Numbered from the stretch's first letter, positions 45,537 through 54,837 are shown. The stretch is 64,000 nucleotides of DNA from Scatosoma sp048465415 (GCA_048465415.1 DBFWLO010000021.1:1-64000); one strand, 5' to 3'. Notes: generated by a model not told the origin, from the sequence alone. Numbers and translations are program-made.

Positions 45537-46466
45537 TCAATTTTCCAAAGACGTACCCTCGTCCAGTCCCAATGCGATATTCATATTCTGTACGGCCGCG
45601 CCGGAAGCGCCTTTGCCTAAATTATCGAACCGGCAGCAAAGCAGAAGCTGTTCCGCGTTTCCGCCCACGTAAATTTCCATGCGGTTGCTTCCCGCCAGAC
45701 GATTGGCGGCTAAAAACGTCCGTTCCTCTTCGTCTACCGAGATAAACTTCGCGCCCGCGTAGAACTCGCGATAGAAGTCTTGCAGTCCCTTCGGCGTTTG
45801 CGGCGAACGCATCAAAGACGTATAGAGCGGAACCGTCACGCAGATGCCGCAATAGTAGTCCGCGACGATGGGATTGAAAACAGGCGGGCGGGAAAGGCCG
45901 CAGACTTTCGTCATTTCCGGCAGGTGTTTATGAGCGAGCGTCAGACCGTACTGCCGCGGGCTGTCCAGCTCTTTATCCCGATCCGGCGCTTCGTACCGCG
46001 CGATCATTTTCCTGCCGCCGCCGCTGTATCCGGTCACGGAATGGGCGGTAAACGGATAATCCGCCGCCACCAGCCCCGCGCGGATCAAAGGATAGACGAG
46101 CGCGATGAAACCGCTGGCGTGGCAGCCGGGATTGGCGATGCGCGCGCCCGTCGCTATCGCCTCGCGATGTTTTGAAGAAAGCTCCGGAAATCCGTATGCC
46201 CAGCCTTCCGACGTGCGGTGGGCGGTGGAAGCGTCGATGATCTTTGTCGCGGGATTTTCGCAGAGCGTCACCGCCTCTTTCGCCGCCGCGTCGGGCAGGC
46301 ATAAAAAGACGACGTCCGCCCGGTCGATACATTCTTTTCGCGCCGATTTTTCTTTGCGAAGCTCGTCGGGGAGGGCAATGAGTTCGACGTCTTTGCGGGA
46401 GGCGAGACGCCCGAAGATCTGTAACCCCGTCGTACCCTCCCTTCCGTCTATGAATACTTTATACAT
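45537..46466 (-). CDS. argC: N-acetyl-gamma-glutamyl-phosphate reductase (type 2, short)
   Basis: 309 aa. Reduces acetylglutamyl phosphate. The start MYKVFIDGREGTTGLQI and the active-site Cys in IANPGCHASGFI match the short AGPR type, about 30-40 residues shorter than type 1. NADPH loop GxxGxxG is modified to DGREGTTG as typical for type 2. Confidence 0.95.
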   Translation of the reverse strand: MYKVFIDGREGTTGLQIFGRLASRKDVELIALPDELRKEKSARKECIDRADVVFLCLPDAAAKEAVTLCENPATKIIDASTAHRTSEGWAYGFPELSSKHREAIATGARIANPGCHASGFIALVYPLIRAGLVAADYPFTAHSVTGYSGGGRKMIARYEAPDRDKELDSPRQYGLTLAHKHLPEMTKVCGLSRPPVFNPIVADYYCGICVTVPLYTSLMRSPQTPKGLQDFYREFYAGAKFISVDEEERTFLAANRLAGSNRMEIYVGGNAEQLLLCCRFDNLGKGASGAAVQNMNIALGLDEGTSLEN

Positions 46467-46492
46467 GGTACCTTTATAAAAATACTTGCCGC

Positions 46493-47722
46493 TTATTTGA
46501 GTTTTTTCGCGTCGAGGAGCGCCTTCACTTTCAGCGGCAGGCCGAAGAGATTGATGAACCCTTCCGCGTCGTTCTGATGATAAGCGCCGCCGTCGTCGTC
46601 GAACGTAGCGATCGCTTCGCTGTATAAAGAGTACGGGGAAGTGATGCCGGCGTTCATGACGTTGCCTTTATAAATTTTCAGTTTCACGTCGCCCGTGACC
46701 GTTTTCTGCGTTTCGTTCACAAACGCGGTCAGCGCTTCTCTGAGCGGCGTGAACCACTGTCCGTCGTAGACGATCTCGCCGAATTTGAGAGCGATCATCT
46801 GTTTATAGTGCATCGTCGCCTTATCGAGGCAGACGGATTCGAGCAGTTCGTGCGCCGTATAGAGAATGGTGCCGCCCGGCGTCTCGTAGACGCCGCGGGA
46901 TTTCATGCCCACCAGCCGATTTTCCACCATATCGCAGAGTCCGACGCCGTTGGCGCCGCCCACTTCGTTGAGCTTTGCCACGAGCGAGACGCTGTCCAGT
47001 TCCAGCCCGTCGATCGCGGTCGGGATCCCCTTTTCAAAATGAATGGTGATGTACGTCGGACGATCGGGAGCTTTCCAGGGCGAAACGCCCAGTTCGCAGA
47101 TTTTATCGTAATCGGGTTCGTTGGCGGGATCTTCCAGGTCCAGGCCTTCGTGGGAAAGATGCCAGAGGTTTTTATCTTTCGAATAGTTCGTCTCGCGCGT
47201 GATTTTCAAAGGAATGTGATGCGCTTCCGCGTACGCGATTTCCTCTTCGCGGCTCTTGATGTCCCAGGTGCGCCAGGGCGCGATGATCTTCATTTCCGGC
47301 GCGAACGCCTTGATGGTGAGCTCGAAACGCACCTGATCGTTGCCCTTGCCCGTACAGCCGTGACAAATCGCGTCCGCGCCTTCCTTTTCGGCGATCTCCA
47401 CCAGCCGCTTGGCGATGACGGGACGCGCGAACGAGGTGCCGAGAAGATATTTATCCTCGTATTTCGCGCCCGCCTGCACGGTGGGATATATGTAATCCTC
47501 GATAAACTCCTTTTTCAGATCCTCGACATAGAGTTTGGACGCGCCCGTTTTCAGCGCTTTCTCTTCCAGCCCTTCCAGCTCCGATTCCTGCCCTACGTCC
47601 GCGGATACCGCGATGATCTCCGGATCGCCGTAATTTTCTTTCAGCCAGGGAATGATGATGGACGTATCCAGTCCGCCCGAGTACGCGAGAACGATCTTTT
47701 TAAATGTTGCTTGCTCTTTCAT
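46493..47722 (-). CDS. argG: Argininosuccinate synthase
   Basis: 409 aa. Condenses citrulline and aspartate. PP-loop AYSGGLDTSIIIPWLKE and GCTGKGNDQVRFE are signature motifs. First gene of the arginine cluster. argH is not in the window, so the last step must be encoded elsewhere. Confidence 0.98.
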   Translation of the reverse strand: MKEQATFKKIVLAYSGGLDTSIIIPWLKENYGDPEIIAVSADVGQESELEGLEEKALKTGASKLYVEDLKKEFIEDYIYPTVQAGAKYEDKYLLGTSFARPVIAKRLVEIAEKEGADAICHGCTGKGNDQVRFELTIKAFAPEMKIIAPWRTWDIKSREEEIAYAEAHHIPLKITRETNYSKDKNLWHLSHEGLDLEDPANEPDYDKICELGVSPWKAPDRPTYITIHFEKGIPTAIDGLELDSVSLVAKLNEVGGANGVGLCDMVENRLVGMKSRGVYETPGGTILYTAHELLESVCLDKATMHYKQMIALKFGEIVYDGQWFTPLREALTAFVNETQKTVTGDVKLKIYKGNVMNAGITSPYSLYSEAIATFDDDGGAYHQNDAEGFINLFGLPLKVKALLDAKKLK

Positions 47723-47769
47723 GTCTTTTATCTCCGATTCCTTTATGATTTCTTATTTTATTGCGCTTT

Positions 47770-47798
47770 ATTATACTACCCGAAACGTGTTCCGTCAA
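47770..47798 (-). promoter_or_regulatory. argG promoter
   Basis: Minus strand TTGACG (47793-47798), 17-bp spacer, TATAAT (47770-47775), with argG start 48 nt on. Upstream there are TGAATA-type half sites (for example TGAATATATC near 47888) that loosely recall ArgR boxes; no clean box was found. Confidence 0.75.
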
Positions 47799-47904
47799 GC
47801 AAATCCAAGCCGTTTTTTTGATTTTTATGAATTTTTTTACAGCGCATTGAGTATTTTATGCGTTTTTAAATGCTTATACCGCATAAATGAATATATCTTC
47901 TCAT

Positions 47905-47929
47905 AAAAAAGGGACGGTCAAGCCGTCCC
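47905..47929 (-). terminator. Terminator of the thioesterase gene
   Basis: GGGACGG...CCGTCCC stem (47911-47929), followed on the minus strand by TTTTTT (47905-47910), just after the acyl-ACP thioesterase stop. Confidence 0.85.
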
Positions 47930-47935
47930 GACGAT

Positions 47936-48682
47936 TTATTCGTCAAAGATAATTTCCGATTGGACGACGATTTCGTCATCGGCGTTGAAGCCCTGAACCA
48001 AAAATGCGCCGTCGCCGGCAGGCTTACGATAGAAACGGAGCGAGTCGCCTTCATGGCATTGTCTGACGTAACCGAGCGCGAAACCCTTTATTTTTTTCGC
48101 CGCCAATTCCGCCACGGAAAAACAGTTGAAGCAATAGTCCGCGTAGCGGGTATTATTGACGTGCATATTATGATCGTATTCGGAGTTGGCGACCGTCATG
48201 GTAAAGCGAAGTTCCCCCTCTTCGGGACGAAAAGGAGGCTGTTTCCAGCGGTTGACGTTCAAAGCGCGGGCGGTATTATACGAAGCATAGTCCTGGTTAT
48301 CGAGGATTTTGGATTGGAGCAGTTTACCGCTCTTTATATCCACCATACACCAGCGGGAAGTGGCGTTCAAAAGCGTTTCGCCCTCTTCGGAAAGAATGCG
48401 GTATTCCCTGCCGAACACGACATAGGAAGGCGGCGTCGGCCAGGTTTTGACGATGATATGCTCGCCGAGCCGCACCGGACGCACCAGTTCGCAGCGGATA
48501 TTCGTGAGCATGAACGCATACCCTCTCGGCTTGATATACGCATAACCGAACCCCAGCTCGTCCGCGCTCGAACAGGCGACCTCTTCGAGATATGCCAAAA
48601 TCGCCGACGGCTTCAATTCGTCTTTTAAATCCACGTCGCAATATTTTACATCGAATGTCTTGATATGTTCATAAAGTTCCAT
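47936..48682 (-). CDS. Acyl-ACP thioesterase
   Basis: 248 aa, double hot-dog fold. Releases fatty acids from acyl carrier protein in the cytosol. FDVKYCDVDLKDELK opening, RWCMVDIKSGKLL mid-part, and the active-site loop DHNMHVNNTRYADYCF (Asn-x-His) in the second half. The ATG is 7 nt after a TATAAT, so no RBS is possible if that promoter is used. Monocistronic, ended by the hairpin at 47905-47929. Confidence 0.9.
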   Translation of the reverse strand: MELYEHIKTFDVKYCDVDLKDELKPSAILAYLEEVACSSADELGFGYAYIKPRGYAFMLTNIRCELVRPVRLGEHIIVKTWPTPPSYVVFGREYRILSEEGETLLNATSRWCMVDIKSGKLLQSKILDNQDYASYNTARALNVNRWKQPPFRPEEGELRFTMTVANSEYDHNMHVNNTRYADYCFNCFSVAELAAKKIKGFALGYVRQCHEGDSLRFYRKPAGDGAFLVQGFNADDEIVVQSEIIFDE

Positions 48683-48689
48683 ACGTTAC

Positions 48690-48718
48690 ATTATACACCC
48701 GGTGGAAAAAAAAGTCAA
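48690..48718 (-). promoter_or_regulatory. Promoter 7 nt before the thioesterase ATG
   Basis: Minus strand TTGACT (48713-48718), 17-bp spacer, TATAAT (48690-48695); ATG at 48682. Same tight arrangement as at 8432-8460, implying a leaderless transcript. Confidence 0.8.
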
Positions 48719-48825
48719 TGATTCCGGCGCCGTCTTTTTGTGTAAAAAGCCGAAGATTTCGTTTTCCTTTTCGGAAAAATCCGGCAAAAAATTACAAATC
48801 GGACAAGGTTTTTTGTCGATTCCTG

Positions 48826-48870
48826 TTGACTTATACGAGTATTTATAGTATAATACTTGATGTAAAGTAT
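48826..48870 (+). promoter_or_regulatory. Promoter and palindromic operator of the PadR fusion gene
   Basis: TTGACT (48826-48831), 17-bp spacer, TATAAT (48849-48854). Overlapping the -10 box and start point is the perfect inverted repeat ATACTTGATGTAAAGTAT (48853-48870, ATACTT-N6-AAGTAT). More AGTAT/ATACT words follow at about 48878 and 48896. Position and symmetry suit a PadR-family dimer and negative autoregulation. Confidence 0.65.
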
Positions 48871-48933
48871 AGAAGGTAGTATTTCAGACAGAAGAATACT
48901 CTGTCAGACAAGAGTACGAAAGGAGGAAAGAAT

Positions 48934-51900
48934 ATGGCTCAGCAGTTAAAGTCGCCTTCCGACGAAGCGGCCGAAGAGGAATTTTCCTTGACGGGTGGAG
49001 CCGAGGAGCAGGGAATCACGATCAGCTCCGATCTGATCCGCGGACATATCAATACCATTATTTTGAGAAGTCTTTACGACGGAGACAAATACGGCTACGA
49101 TATTATAAACGAGATCGAGAAGAAAAGCGGCGGGCTGTATACCTTAAAACAGCCCACTTTATACAGCGCGCTCAAACGGCTCGAATCCCTCCGCTATGTG
49201 GATTCTTATTACGGGGATTTCTCCAACGGCGGCAGAAGAAAATATTTCCGACTGACCGAGAAGGGCAAGGAAATCACCGAACGGAATCTTTCCGAGTGGG
49301 AGTATTCGCGCACGATCATCGACAGTCTGATCTCCGACGGGAACGCGCATTACGATTTTTCTTTCATTACCGAAAAGCAAAAAGAGCTCATCGATATCAA
49401 AAAGACGCTCGCGGCGCGGGAGGACGCGCTCGAAGACGAGAGAAACGCGCTGAACAATCTCAAAAACGAATTGCAGCGCGAACGATCCCTCCTTTCCGTA
49501 CAGAGCTCCTCTTTAAGCACCCAGAAATCCGATTTCAACGAGCTGAAAGACAAGATCCGTTCCCAGAAAGAGGAACTCGAAGCGAAAGAACGCATACTCG
49601 CAGAAAAACAAAACGAGATCGACGCCAAAGAATTCGAGCTCAACGCCAAACAGACGGAGATCCGGGAAGCGAAAGAAGCTCTGGAACGGCAGCGGGAAGA
49701 GATCGAAAATTTGAAAAATAAAATCGAAGCGCAAAAAATCGAGCTTGACGACAAGATCTCGGAGCTCGACGAAGTCAAGGCCGAGACAGCCTCTCAGGCG
49801 GACGAGCTCGAAGAAAAACAAGCCGAACTGTTCTCGATGCAGGAAGAGCTTGCGAAAAAGCAGGACGATTTAAACGGCTTGCAAGAGGCGCTCGAACAAA
49901 AACGCAGCGAGCTCGAAGCGGCGCAGGCGGAACTCGCGGAGCGGGAAAACGCCGTCTCCTCCGTACAGTCCTTCGCCGAGGACAAGGCGACCGAGCTTGC
50001 GGAGCGGGAAGCGGCGTTAACGGAAGCGGAGACACTGCTCTCGCTAAAGCGGACGGAACTCGAAAACGCGCAAGCCGAGATCGAAACGAAGAAAGAAGAG
50101 ATCGAAAGGCAAAAGACACAGATCGGGGAAAAGAGCCGCGCTCTCGAAGAACTGCGAGCGGAGATCGAGGAAAAAACCTCGCAAAATTATCATCTCCTCT
50201 CCCTTCTGCAAGCCGAGCAGTCCAAACTCGAAGAAGAAAAAACGCTCTTGGAGCAAAAGCGGGCCGAGTTGGAAAGCCGACGGCAGGAAAACGAGGAACT
50301 GGCGGCAGTCCGCGCAGAACTGGAAGAAAAGAAAGCGGATATCGCCGCTTTGAGAAGCGCCCTCGCCACACATGAAGAGGCGAGCAGTCTTTTAAAAACG
50401 GATCTCGAAAATAAGACGGCGGAGTATTACAATCGTTCGGTGGAGCTTCGGGCGCAGCAAGCTCAGCTCGACGAGCAGAGAGAAGCGTTGAACGCAGCAA
50501 GGCAAGAGCTCGAAGAGAAAAGCGCCGAACTCGAAACGCTGAGGATTCGTCTCGAAGAAAAGGAAACGGAGCTCGGTGCGCGCGAACAGGCGATAAACGA
50601 ATTGGCCGATTCCATGAAAGTCTCGGAAGAAAGCGTCTCCTCCACCCTTTCCGAGCTTACGGAGCGGGAAACGGCGATTAAGGAAAAGGAAGCGGAACTC
50701 GCCGCGCAGCGCGCGGAATACGAGCAGGCCCGCGATATTTTCGAAGCGGAGAAAGATTCTTTCCTTGCCGAAAAGGAACGTTTTGAAGCGGAACAGATTG
50801 AGTTTTCCGAGTTAAGAAAACAATTCGGCGAACGGGAAGAAGAACTGCGGACGGAAAAGGAACTCCTGGAAACGGACAAAGCCGCGCTGGGGGAAGCGGA
50901 GAGACAATTCGCCGCAAAACAGGCGGAGTTTGAAAAGAGAAACTATGAACTCACCGAAAAGGAATACGAGTTCGAGGAACAAAAACGCCTTCTCGAAACG
51001 CAGAGAACGCAGACGAGCACGACGGCGGAAGACGTACAGCGTCAGCGCGAAGAGCTCGCGGCGCGTCACGGCGAACTGATCAGAAGCGGCGAACAGCTGC
51101 AAAACGAGCTCGCCCTCCTGCGCCAGCAGCAGAAAGATTTAGCGGCGAGACAAGCTATCTACAACCAGCAGCAACTCGATTTCATGACGCAGAAAAACAC
51201 GCTCGCCGCGCAGCAGTTCGATTTTGCGGACAGGCTCAGCACCTATAACGCGCAGGTGAAACAATTCAACGAGGGACTCGCAAAGTTCGCCGAAGAAAAG
51301 AACGCCTTTAAAAACGAGAAAGAAACGCTGGACGCCGCTAAGTCGGAATACGAAAAACAGCAAAACGAACTCGAAGCGCAGAAAAAAGAATTTGAAACGC
51401 TCAAAACCGAGTTTGACAAAGCGCAGATAGAAACGGAAAAGAAAAAGCTGGAAACCGCCGCGGAATTCCAGCAAAAAGCCGCCGATCTCGACAGACAACT
51501 CGCCGCTTTAAAGGAACGGGAACTCGATCTCGAAAGCCGCGAAAACGCGCTCAACGCGGCAAGACGGGAATTCAATTCCCGGCGCTATGCCGCCGGTTAT
51601 AATCCGGTCGCGGAGCCCGCTCCTTACGGCGCTTACGGAAACGCTTACGCGGAACGGCCCGACTATTCCGGGGCTTCGGCTTTATCCCCTTCCGCCCCCT
51701 CCTCTAAGTCTCCCGCCGCGGACAAGCGAGCCGCAAACATCGATTTCGGAGATTTACACGAACGGGCGCGCAGCGACGGGATCCAGATCAAAACCGCCGG
51801 AAGCATGGGCGGCGTGAAAGCGCCCTCGGCAACCGCCGCGCCGATCTTTAATAAAGGCCTTACCCTATTCAAAGCGGCGCTCATTATGTTCTGTATCGTC

Positions 51901-52272
51901 ATCGCGGAGAGTCTCGCGATCTTCTTCGTCAAGGACAAGCTGCATGTTTCGGGATTGTACCCCGCGGTGGGCTGCGGGATCGGGTTTGCGGCGTTCCTGC
52001 TCTGCACGATTCTCTATGCCGGCGGCTACCGCCCCCAGGCGCGCAAGAGCAGGCACCCCGCCTATATCCTCAACGCGTCTATTCTCTTCGTCATCGGCGT
52101 GATCGTCGTGTCTATGATCGCCGTTTATCTGAAAGTGGATCTCAAACAGCCGGCGGAACTGTTGAAATACGTGATACTGCCGATCGTCTATCTCCTCAAT
52201 ACCGTTTTCTTCGCCGTATTTTATTATCTTTTTTCGCTGAGCGCGAAAACGCCCGCGGCGCAGAATCCGTAA
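48934..52272 (+). CDS. PadR-type DNA-binding protein with long coiled coil and four-TM C-terminus
   Basis: 1112 aa. Residues about 28-130 are a PadR winged helix (LIRGHINTIILRSLYDGDKYG, GGLYTLKQPTLYSALKRLES, then the GRRKYFRLTEKGKE wing). Residues about 145-880 are a nearly unbroken Glu/Lys/Leu/Ala/Gln heptad array (for example LEEKQAELFSMQEELAKKQ). A Pro/Ala/Ser/Gly-rich linker runs to about 970. Four TM segments follow: about 977-999, 1006-1030, 1043-1066, 1075-1100. Normal PadR proteins are 110-180 aa. AAAGGAGGA precedes ATG. Inferred to be a membrane-tethered DNA-binding protein, with the DNA-binding domain reaching far into the cytoplasm. Confidence 0.85.
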   Translation: MAQQLKSPSDEAAEEEFSLTGGAEEQGITISSDLIRGHINTIILRSLYDGDKYGYDIINEIEKKSGGLYTLKQPTLYSALKRLESLRYVDSYYGDFSNGGRRKYFRLTEKGKEITERNLSEWEYSRTIIDSLISDGNAHYDFSFITEKQKELIDIKKTLAAREDALEDERNALNNLKNELQRERSLLSVQSSSLSTQKSDFNELKDKIRSQKEELEAKERILAEKQNEIDAKEFELNAKQTEIREAKEALERQREEIENLKNKIEAQKIELDDKISELDEVKAETASQADELEEKQAELFSMQEELAKKQDDLNGLQEALEQKRSELEAAQAELAERENAVSSVQSFAEDKATELAEREAALTEAETLLSLKRTELENAQAEIETKKEEIERQKTQIGEKSRALEELRAEIEEKTSQNYHLLSLLQAEQSKLEEEKTLLEQKRAELESRRQENEELAAVRAELEEKKADIAALRSALATHEEASSLLKTDLENKTAEYYNRSVELRAQQAQLDEQREALNAARQELEEKSAELETLRIRLEEKETELGAREQAINELADSMKVSEESVSSTLSELTERETAIKEKEAELAAQRAEYEQARDIFEAEKDSFLAEKERFEAEQIEFSELRKQFGEREEELRTEKELLETDKAALGEAERQFAAKQAEFEKRNYELTEKEYEFEEQKRLLETQRTQTSTTAEDVQRQREELAARHGELIRSGEQLQNELALLRQQQKDLAARQAIYNQQQLDFMTQKNTLAAQQFDFADRLSTYNAQVKQFNEGLAKFAEEKNAFKNEKETLDAAKSEYEKQQNELEAQKKEFETLKTEFDKAQIETEKKKLETAAEFQQKAADLDRQLAALKERELDLESRENALNAARREFNSRRYAAGYNPVAEPAPYGAYGNAYAERPDYSGASALSPSAPSSKSPAADKRAANIDFGDLHERARSDGIQIKTAGSMGGVKAPSATAAPIFNKGLTLFKAALIMFCIVIAESLAIFFVKDKLHVSGLYPAVGCGIGFAAFLLCTILYAGGYRPQARKSRHPAYILNASILFVIGVIVVSMIAVYLKVDLKQPAELLKYVILPIVYLLNTVFFAVFYYLFSLSAKTPAAQNP

Positions 52273-52291
52273 ATTCACCCCAGCCAAACGC

Positions 52292-52330
52292 AAAACTCCC
52301 CCTTACCGATCCGGCGTAAGGGAGAGTTTT
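52292..52330. terminator. Bidirectional terminator
   Basis: AAAACTC...CCTTAC / GTAAGG...GAGTTTT inverted repeat with flanking T and A runs, between the PadR fusion and the convergent HD gene. Confidence 0.8.
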
Positions 52331-52797
52331 TATTTTTCCGGCGAAACGACCGTTTGATCTTTTTTCGTCTCTTTCATCGCGCAGTATTTATCCGCCAGGC
52401 AGACCAGCCAGCCCTCTTTGGAGCGGGGGATCCAGAAGATCGTCAACGGAAACATGTGCGTCCTGATGACGTAATAGACCTTATCGCTGATCCCGAACAT
52501 CTCCCGAGCGTTTTTTGCGGCCAGCGCCGTATGGCAAAAACCGTGCAGACGCCCCTTTCGTTTTTCCCGGTGCCAGTCGTACAAATAGAAATCGTGCAGA
52601 AGCGCGCCCACGACGAGACTCTCTTCGTCCACTTTCCACCGCCATTTACGCGCCAGATACAGACTGCAACACGCCACGTTCAGACAATGTTCGTAGGTGC
52701 TTACGGAGCCGTGCTGGATATATGTTTTCATCGACTGCACAGATTCGTGGCCGAGATACGGGCGCAAATATTCTAAAACCGTACTTTCATACTCCAT
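52330..52797 (-). CDS. HD-domain metal-dependent hydrolase-like protein
   Basis: 155 aa from the ATG at 52797, with GAGG 7 nt upstream. HD phosphohydrolase elements are visible: STYEHCLNVA (first His), ALLHDFYLYDWH (His-Asp) and HGFCHTALAAKNA, then IRTHMFPL. Resembles small HD proteins annotated as phosphohydrolases; substrate unknown. Monocistronic. Confidence 0.82.
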   Translation of the reverse strand: MEYESTVLEYLRPYLGHESVQSMKTYIQHGSVSTYEHCLNVACCSLYLARKWRWKVDEESLVVGALLHDFYLYDWHREKRKGRLHGFCHTALAAKNAREMFGISDKVYYVIRTHMFPLTIFWIPRSKEGWLVCLADKYCAMKETKKDQTVVSPEK

Positions 52798-52925
52798 GCA
52801 CTTGCCTCGCATCGCCTTCGCCTCCTTCCCGAATCTATTTTCGGCTTTCCTCTTTTTATTATACCCCTTTTCCGCAAAAAAGTAAAGCGTCGGCGCGTCT
52901 TTCTTTTTTCCGCCTTTTCACGTGA

Positions 52926-52964
52926 AACAAAAGGGCTTTGTCCGCTGCAAAGCGGCAAAGCCCC
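52926..52964 (-). terminator. Terminator of the Lrp/gdhA unit
   Basis: GGGCTTTG (52933-52940) pairs with CAAAGCCC (52956-52963), and the minus strand ends in TTTTGTTT. Lies just after the Lrp-type gene. Confidence 0.75.
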
Positions 52965-52994
52965 GAATATCGTTTTTACGCATATCCCGGCGGT

Positions 52995-53471
52995 TCAGCG
53001 GAGTTCGAGAAACGCGTCCCGATGTTCCACGGACGTGGAAAAAACGATCTGCGTTTTTGTCTTGCCGAAGCGCTGCAATTCGCCGATAAAGTGATCGAGC
53101 TCCGCCGTCGTGCGGAAAAGAACCTCGACGAGCATAGCGTAATCGCCCGTGACGCAGTTACATTCCACGACGTTGGGACAGGAGCGGATATAGGGATAAA
53201 ACTCTTTTTTCTGCACCGGTTCCACTTCCAGATTGATAAACGCTTTGATGTTAAACCCGAAAGCCTGCGGGCTGACGCGGGCGTAATACCCCTCGATATA
53301 GCCGTCCCGTTCCAATTTTTCGATGCGCGCGGAGATCGCCGTGGGAGACAAAAACGTCTTTTCCGCGATATGCTTGATCGAAATGCGCGCATTGTTCCGC
53401 AAGAGAGAAAGGATCTGCAAATCGGTTTCGTCCGCGACGGGAACCGCGTGAGTTTCGGTTTTACGCATCAA
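52995..53471 (-). CDS. Lrp/AsnC-family transcriptional regulator
   Basis: 158 aa. N-terminal HTH (TDLQILSLLRNNARISIKHIAEKTFLSPTAISARIEKLE) and C-terminal RAM ligand-binding domain (PNVVECNCVTGDYAMLVEV). Immediately downstream of glutamate dehydrogenase (22 bp), so an amino-acid-responsive control of gdhA and itself is likely but inferred. Confidence 0.93.
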   Translation of the reverse strand: MMRKTETHAVPVADETDLQILSLLRNNARISIKHIAEKTFLSPTAISARIEKLERDGYIEGYYARVSPQAFGFNIKAFINLEVEPVQKKEFYPYIRSCPNVVECNCVTGDYAMLVEVLFRTTAELDHFIGELQRFGKTKTQIVFSTSVEHRDAFLELR

Positions 53472-53492
53472 ATATATCCTGCCTTCTGTTTT

Positions 53493-54749
53493 TTAAGGGA
53501 AAATCCCTTTCATCTCGGAAGCGTAGACCAGCCGGCGAAGCGCCGTAACGTACGCCGCCATTCTCAGAGTGCAGCGGCATTCCCCCTTCGTCGCCCATAC
53601 GTCGTCGAACGCTTTGGCCATGATCGTTTCCAGCATCTGATCGACCTGTTCGAGTTCCCAAGTAAGTTCCTGGATATTCTGCACCCACTCGAAATAGGAT
53701 ACGATTACGCCGCCGCTGTTGGCGAATATATCGGGCACCAGCACGATCTTCTTCCGCTCGATGATCTCGTCCGCTTCCACCGAAGTAGGGCCGTTGGCCG
53801 CCTCGACGATGAACTTGCAGCGGAGTTCTTCCGCCACGTCCGCCGTGATCTGATTTTCCAAAGCCGCGGGTATGAGAACATCCACGTCCGCCGTCAGAAG
53901 TTCCCGGTTATCGATATGCTTAACGCCCGTCCTATCGTAATCTTTAAGCAGTTTTCCCTCGGCGGCGAACGCCCGAAGATCCGCTATATCCAGCCCTTCC
54001 TCGCGGTAAACGCCGCCCGAAACGTCGCTCAGCGCCTTTATTTTGGCGCCTTCGGCGGCGAAGATCTCCGCCGCGTTGCCGCCGACGTTGCCGAAGCCCT
54101 GAATGGCAAGCGTCACTTCGTCGAGCTTCTTGCCGTGCTTTTCCAGGATAAATTTCGTCGAGAACACCACGCCGCGCCCGGTCGCGGAAGCGCGCCCTTT
54201 CGAGCCGCCGAGCTCCACGGGCTTACCCGTCACCACGCCGGGCGTGGGCTTGCCGTTGAGCATCGTGTATGTATCGAGGATCCAGGCCATCGTCTGCGCG
54301 TTGGTGTTCACGTCCGGCGCGGGAATGTCCGTATCCGCGCCGATGATCGGCGCGATCGCATACGTATAGCGGCGCGTCAGCCGGCAGAGCTCCCTTTGGG
54401 AAAGAGTGGCCGGATCGACCTTGATGCCGCCCTTCGCGCCGCCGTAGGGAATATTGACGACCGCGCATTTCAGCGTCATCCACGTCGCCAACGCCTTCAC
54501 TTCGTTGAGACAGACGTTCTGATGATAGCGGATCCCCCCCTTATACGGACCGCGGATATTGGAATGCTGTACCCGCCAGCCCTCGAATACCCTGACTGTT
54601 CCGTCGTCCATCTCCACGGGGAGATACACCTTCATCTCACGCTGGGGGTTTTTGAGAATATCGAACATTCTCGTGTCGATGCGCCCCACTTCCGCCGCTT
54701 CGTCCATTACCGTTCGCACGTTTTCAAACGGATCGTACTGTTTCTCCAT
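53493..54749 (-). CDS. gdhA: Glutamate dehydrogenase
   Basis: 418 aa, Glu/Leu/Phe/Val dehydrogenase family. PYGGAKGGIKVDP contains the catalytic Lys; LAIQGFGNVGGNAAEIFA is the dinucleotide-binding site; IPAALENQITADVAEELRCKFIVEAANGPT is usual. Short hexameric type, probably NAD(P)-dependent. A TTGACT-N16-TATAAT promoter (54810-54837) is 60 bp upstream. Confidence 0.97.
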   Translation of the reverse strand: MEKQYDPFENVRTVMDEAAEVGRIDTRMFDILKNPQREMKVYLPVEMDDGTVRVFEGWRVQHSNIRGPYKGGIRYHQNVCLNEVKALATWMTLKCAVVNIPYGGAKGGIKVDPATLSQRELCRLTRRYTYAIAPIIGADTDIPAPDVNTNAQTMAWILDTYTMLNGKPTPGVVTGKPVELGGSKGRASATGRGVVFSTKFILEKHGKKLDEVTLAIQGFGNVGGNAAEIFAAEGAKIKALSDVSGGVYREEGLDIADLRAFAAEGKLLKDYDRTGVKHIDNRELLTADVDVLIPAALENQITADVAEELRCKFIVEAANGPTSVEADEIIERKKIVLVPDIFANSGGVIVSYFEWVQNIQELTWELEQVDQMLETIMAKAFDDVWATKGECRCTLRMAAYVTALRRLVYASEMKGIFP

Positions 54750-54809
54750 TTTCCTTCTTCCTTAGCAATTCGTATTTGCGGTTTTTATGTTTTCCGCGTT
54801 GCCACTATT

Positions 54810-54837
54810 ATTATAACTTACTTTTCGAGAAAGTCAA
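54810..54837 (-). promoter_or_regulatory. gdhA promoter
   Basis: Minus strand TTGACT (54832-54837), 16-bp spacer, TATAAT (54810-54815). Confidence 0.75.

Noticed and set aside
47840..47895. ArgR boxes upstream of argG
   Set aside because: TGAATA-type half sites are present, but none forms a clear paired 18-bp box; AT-rich background makes such half sites likely by chance.
50044..51575. Minus-strand frames within the coiled-coil gene (Ser/Phe-rich or Leu-rich)
   Set aside because: They result from the antisense of Glu/Lys-rich codons; no starts with RBS, no family features.
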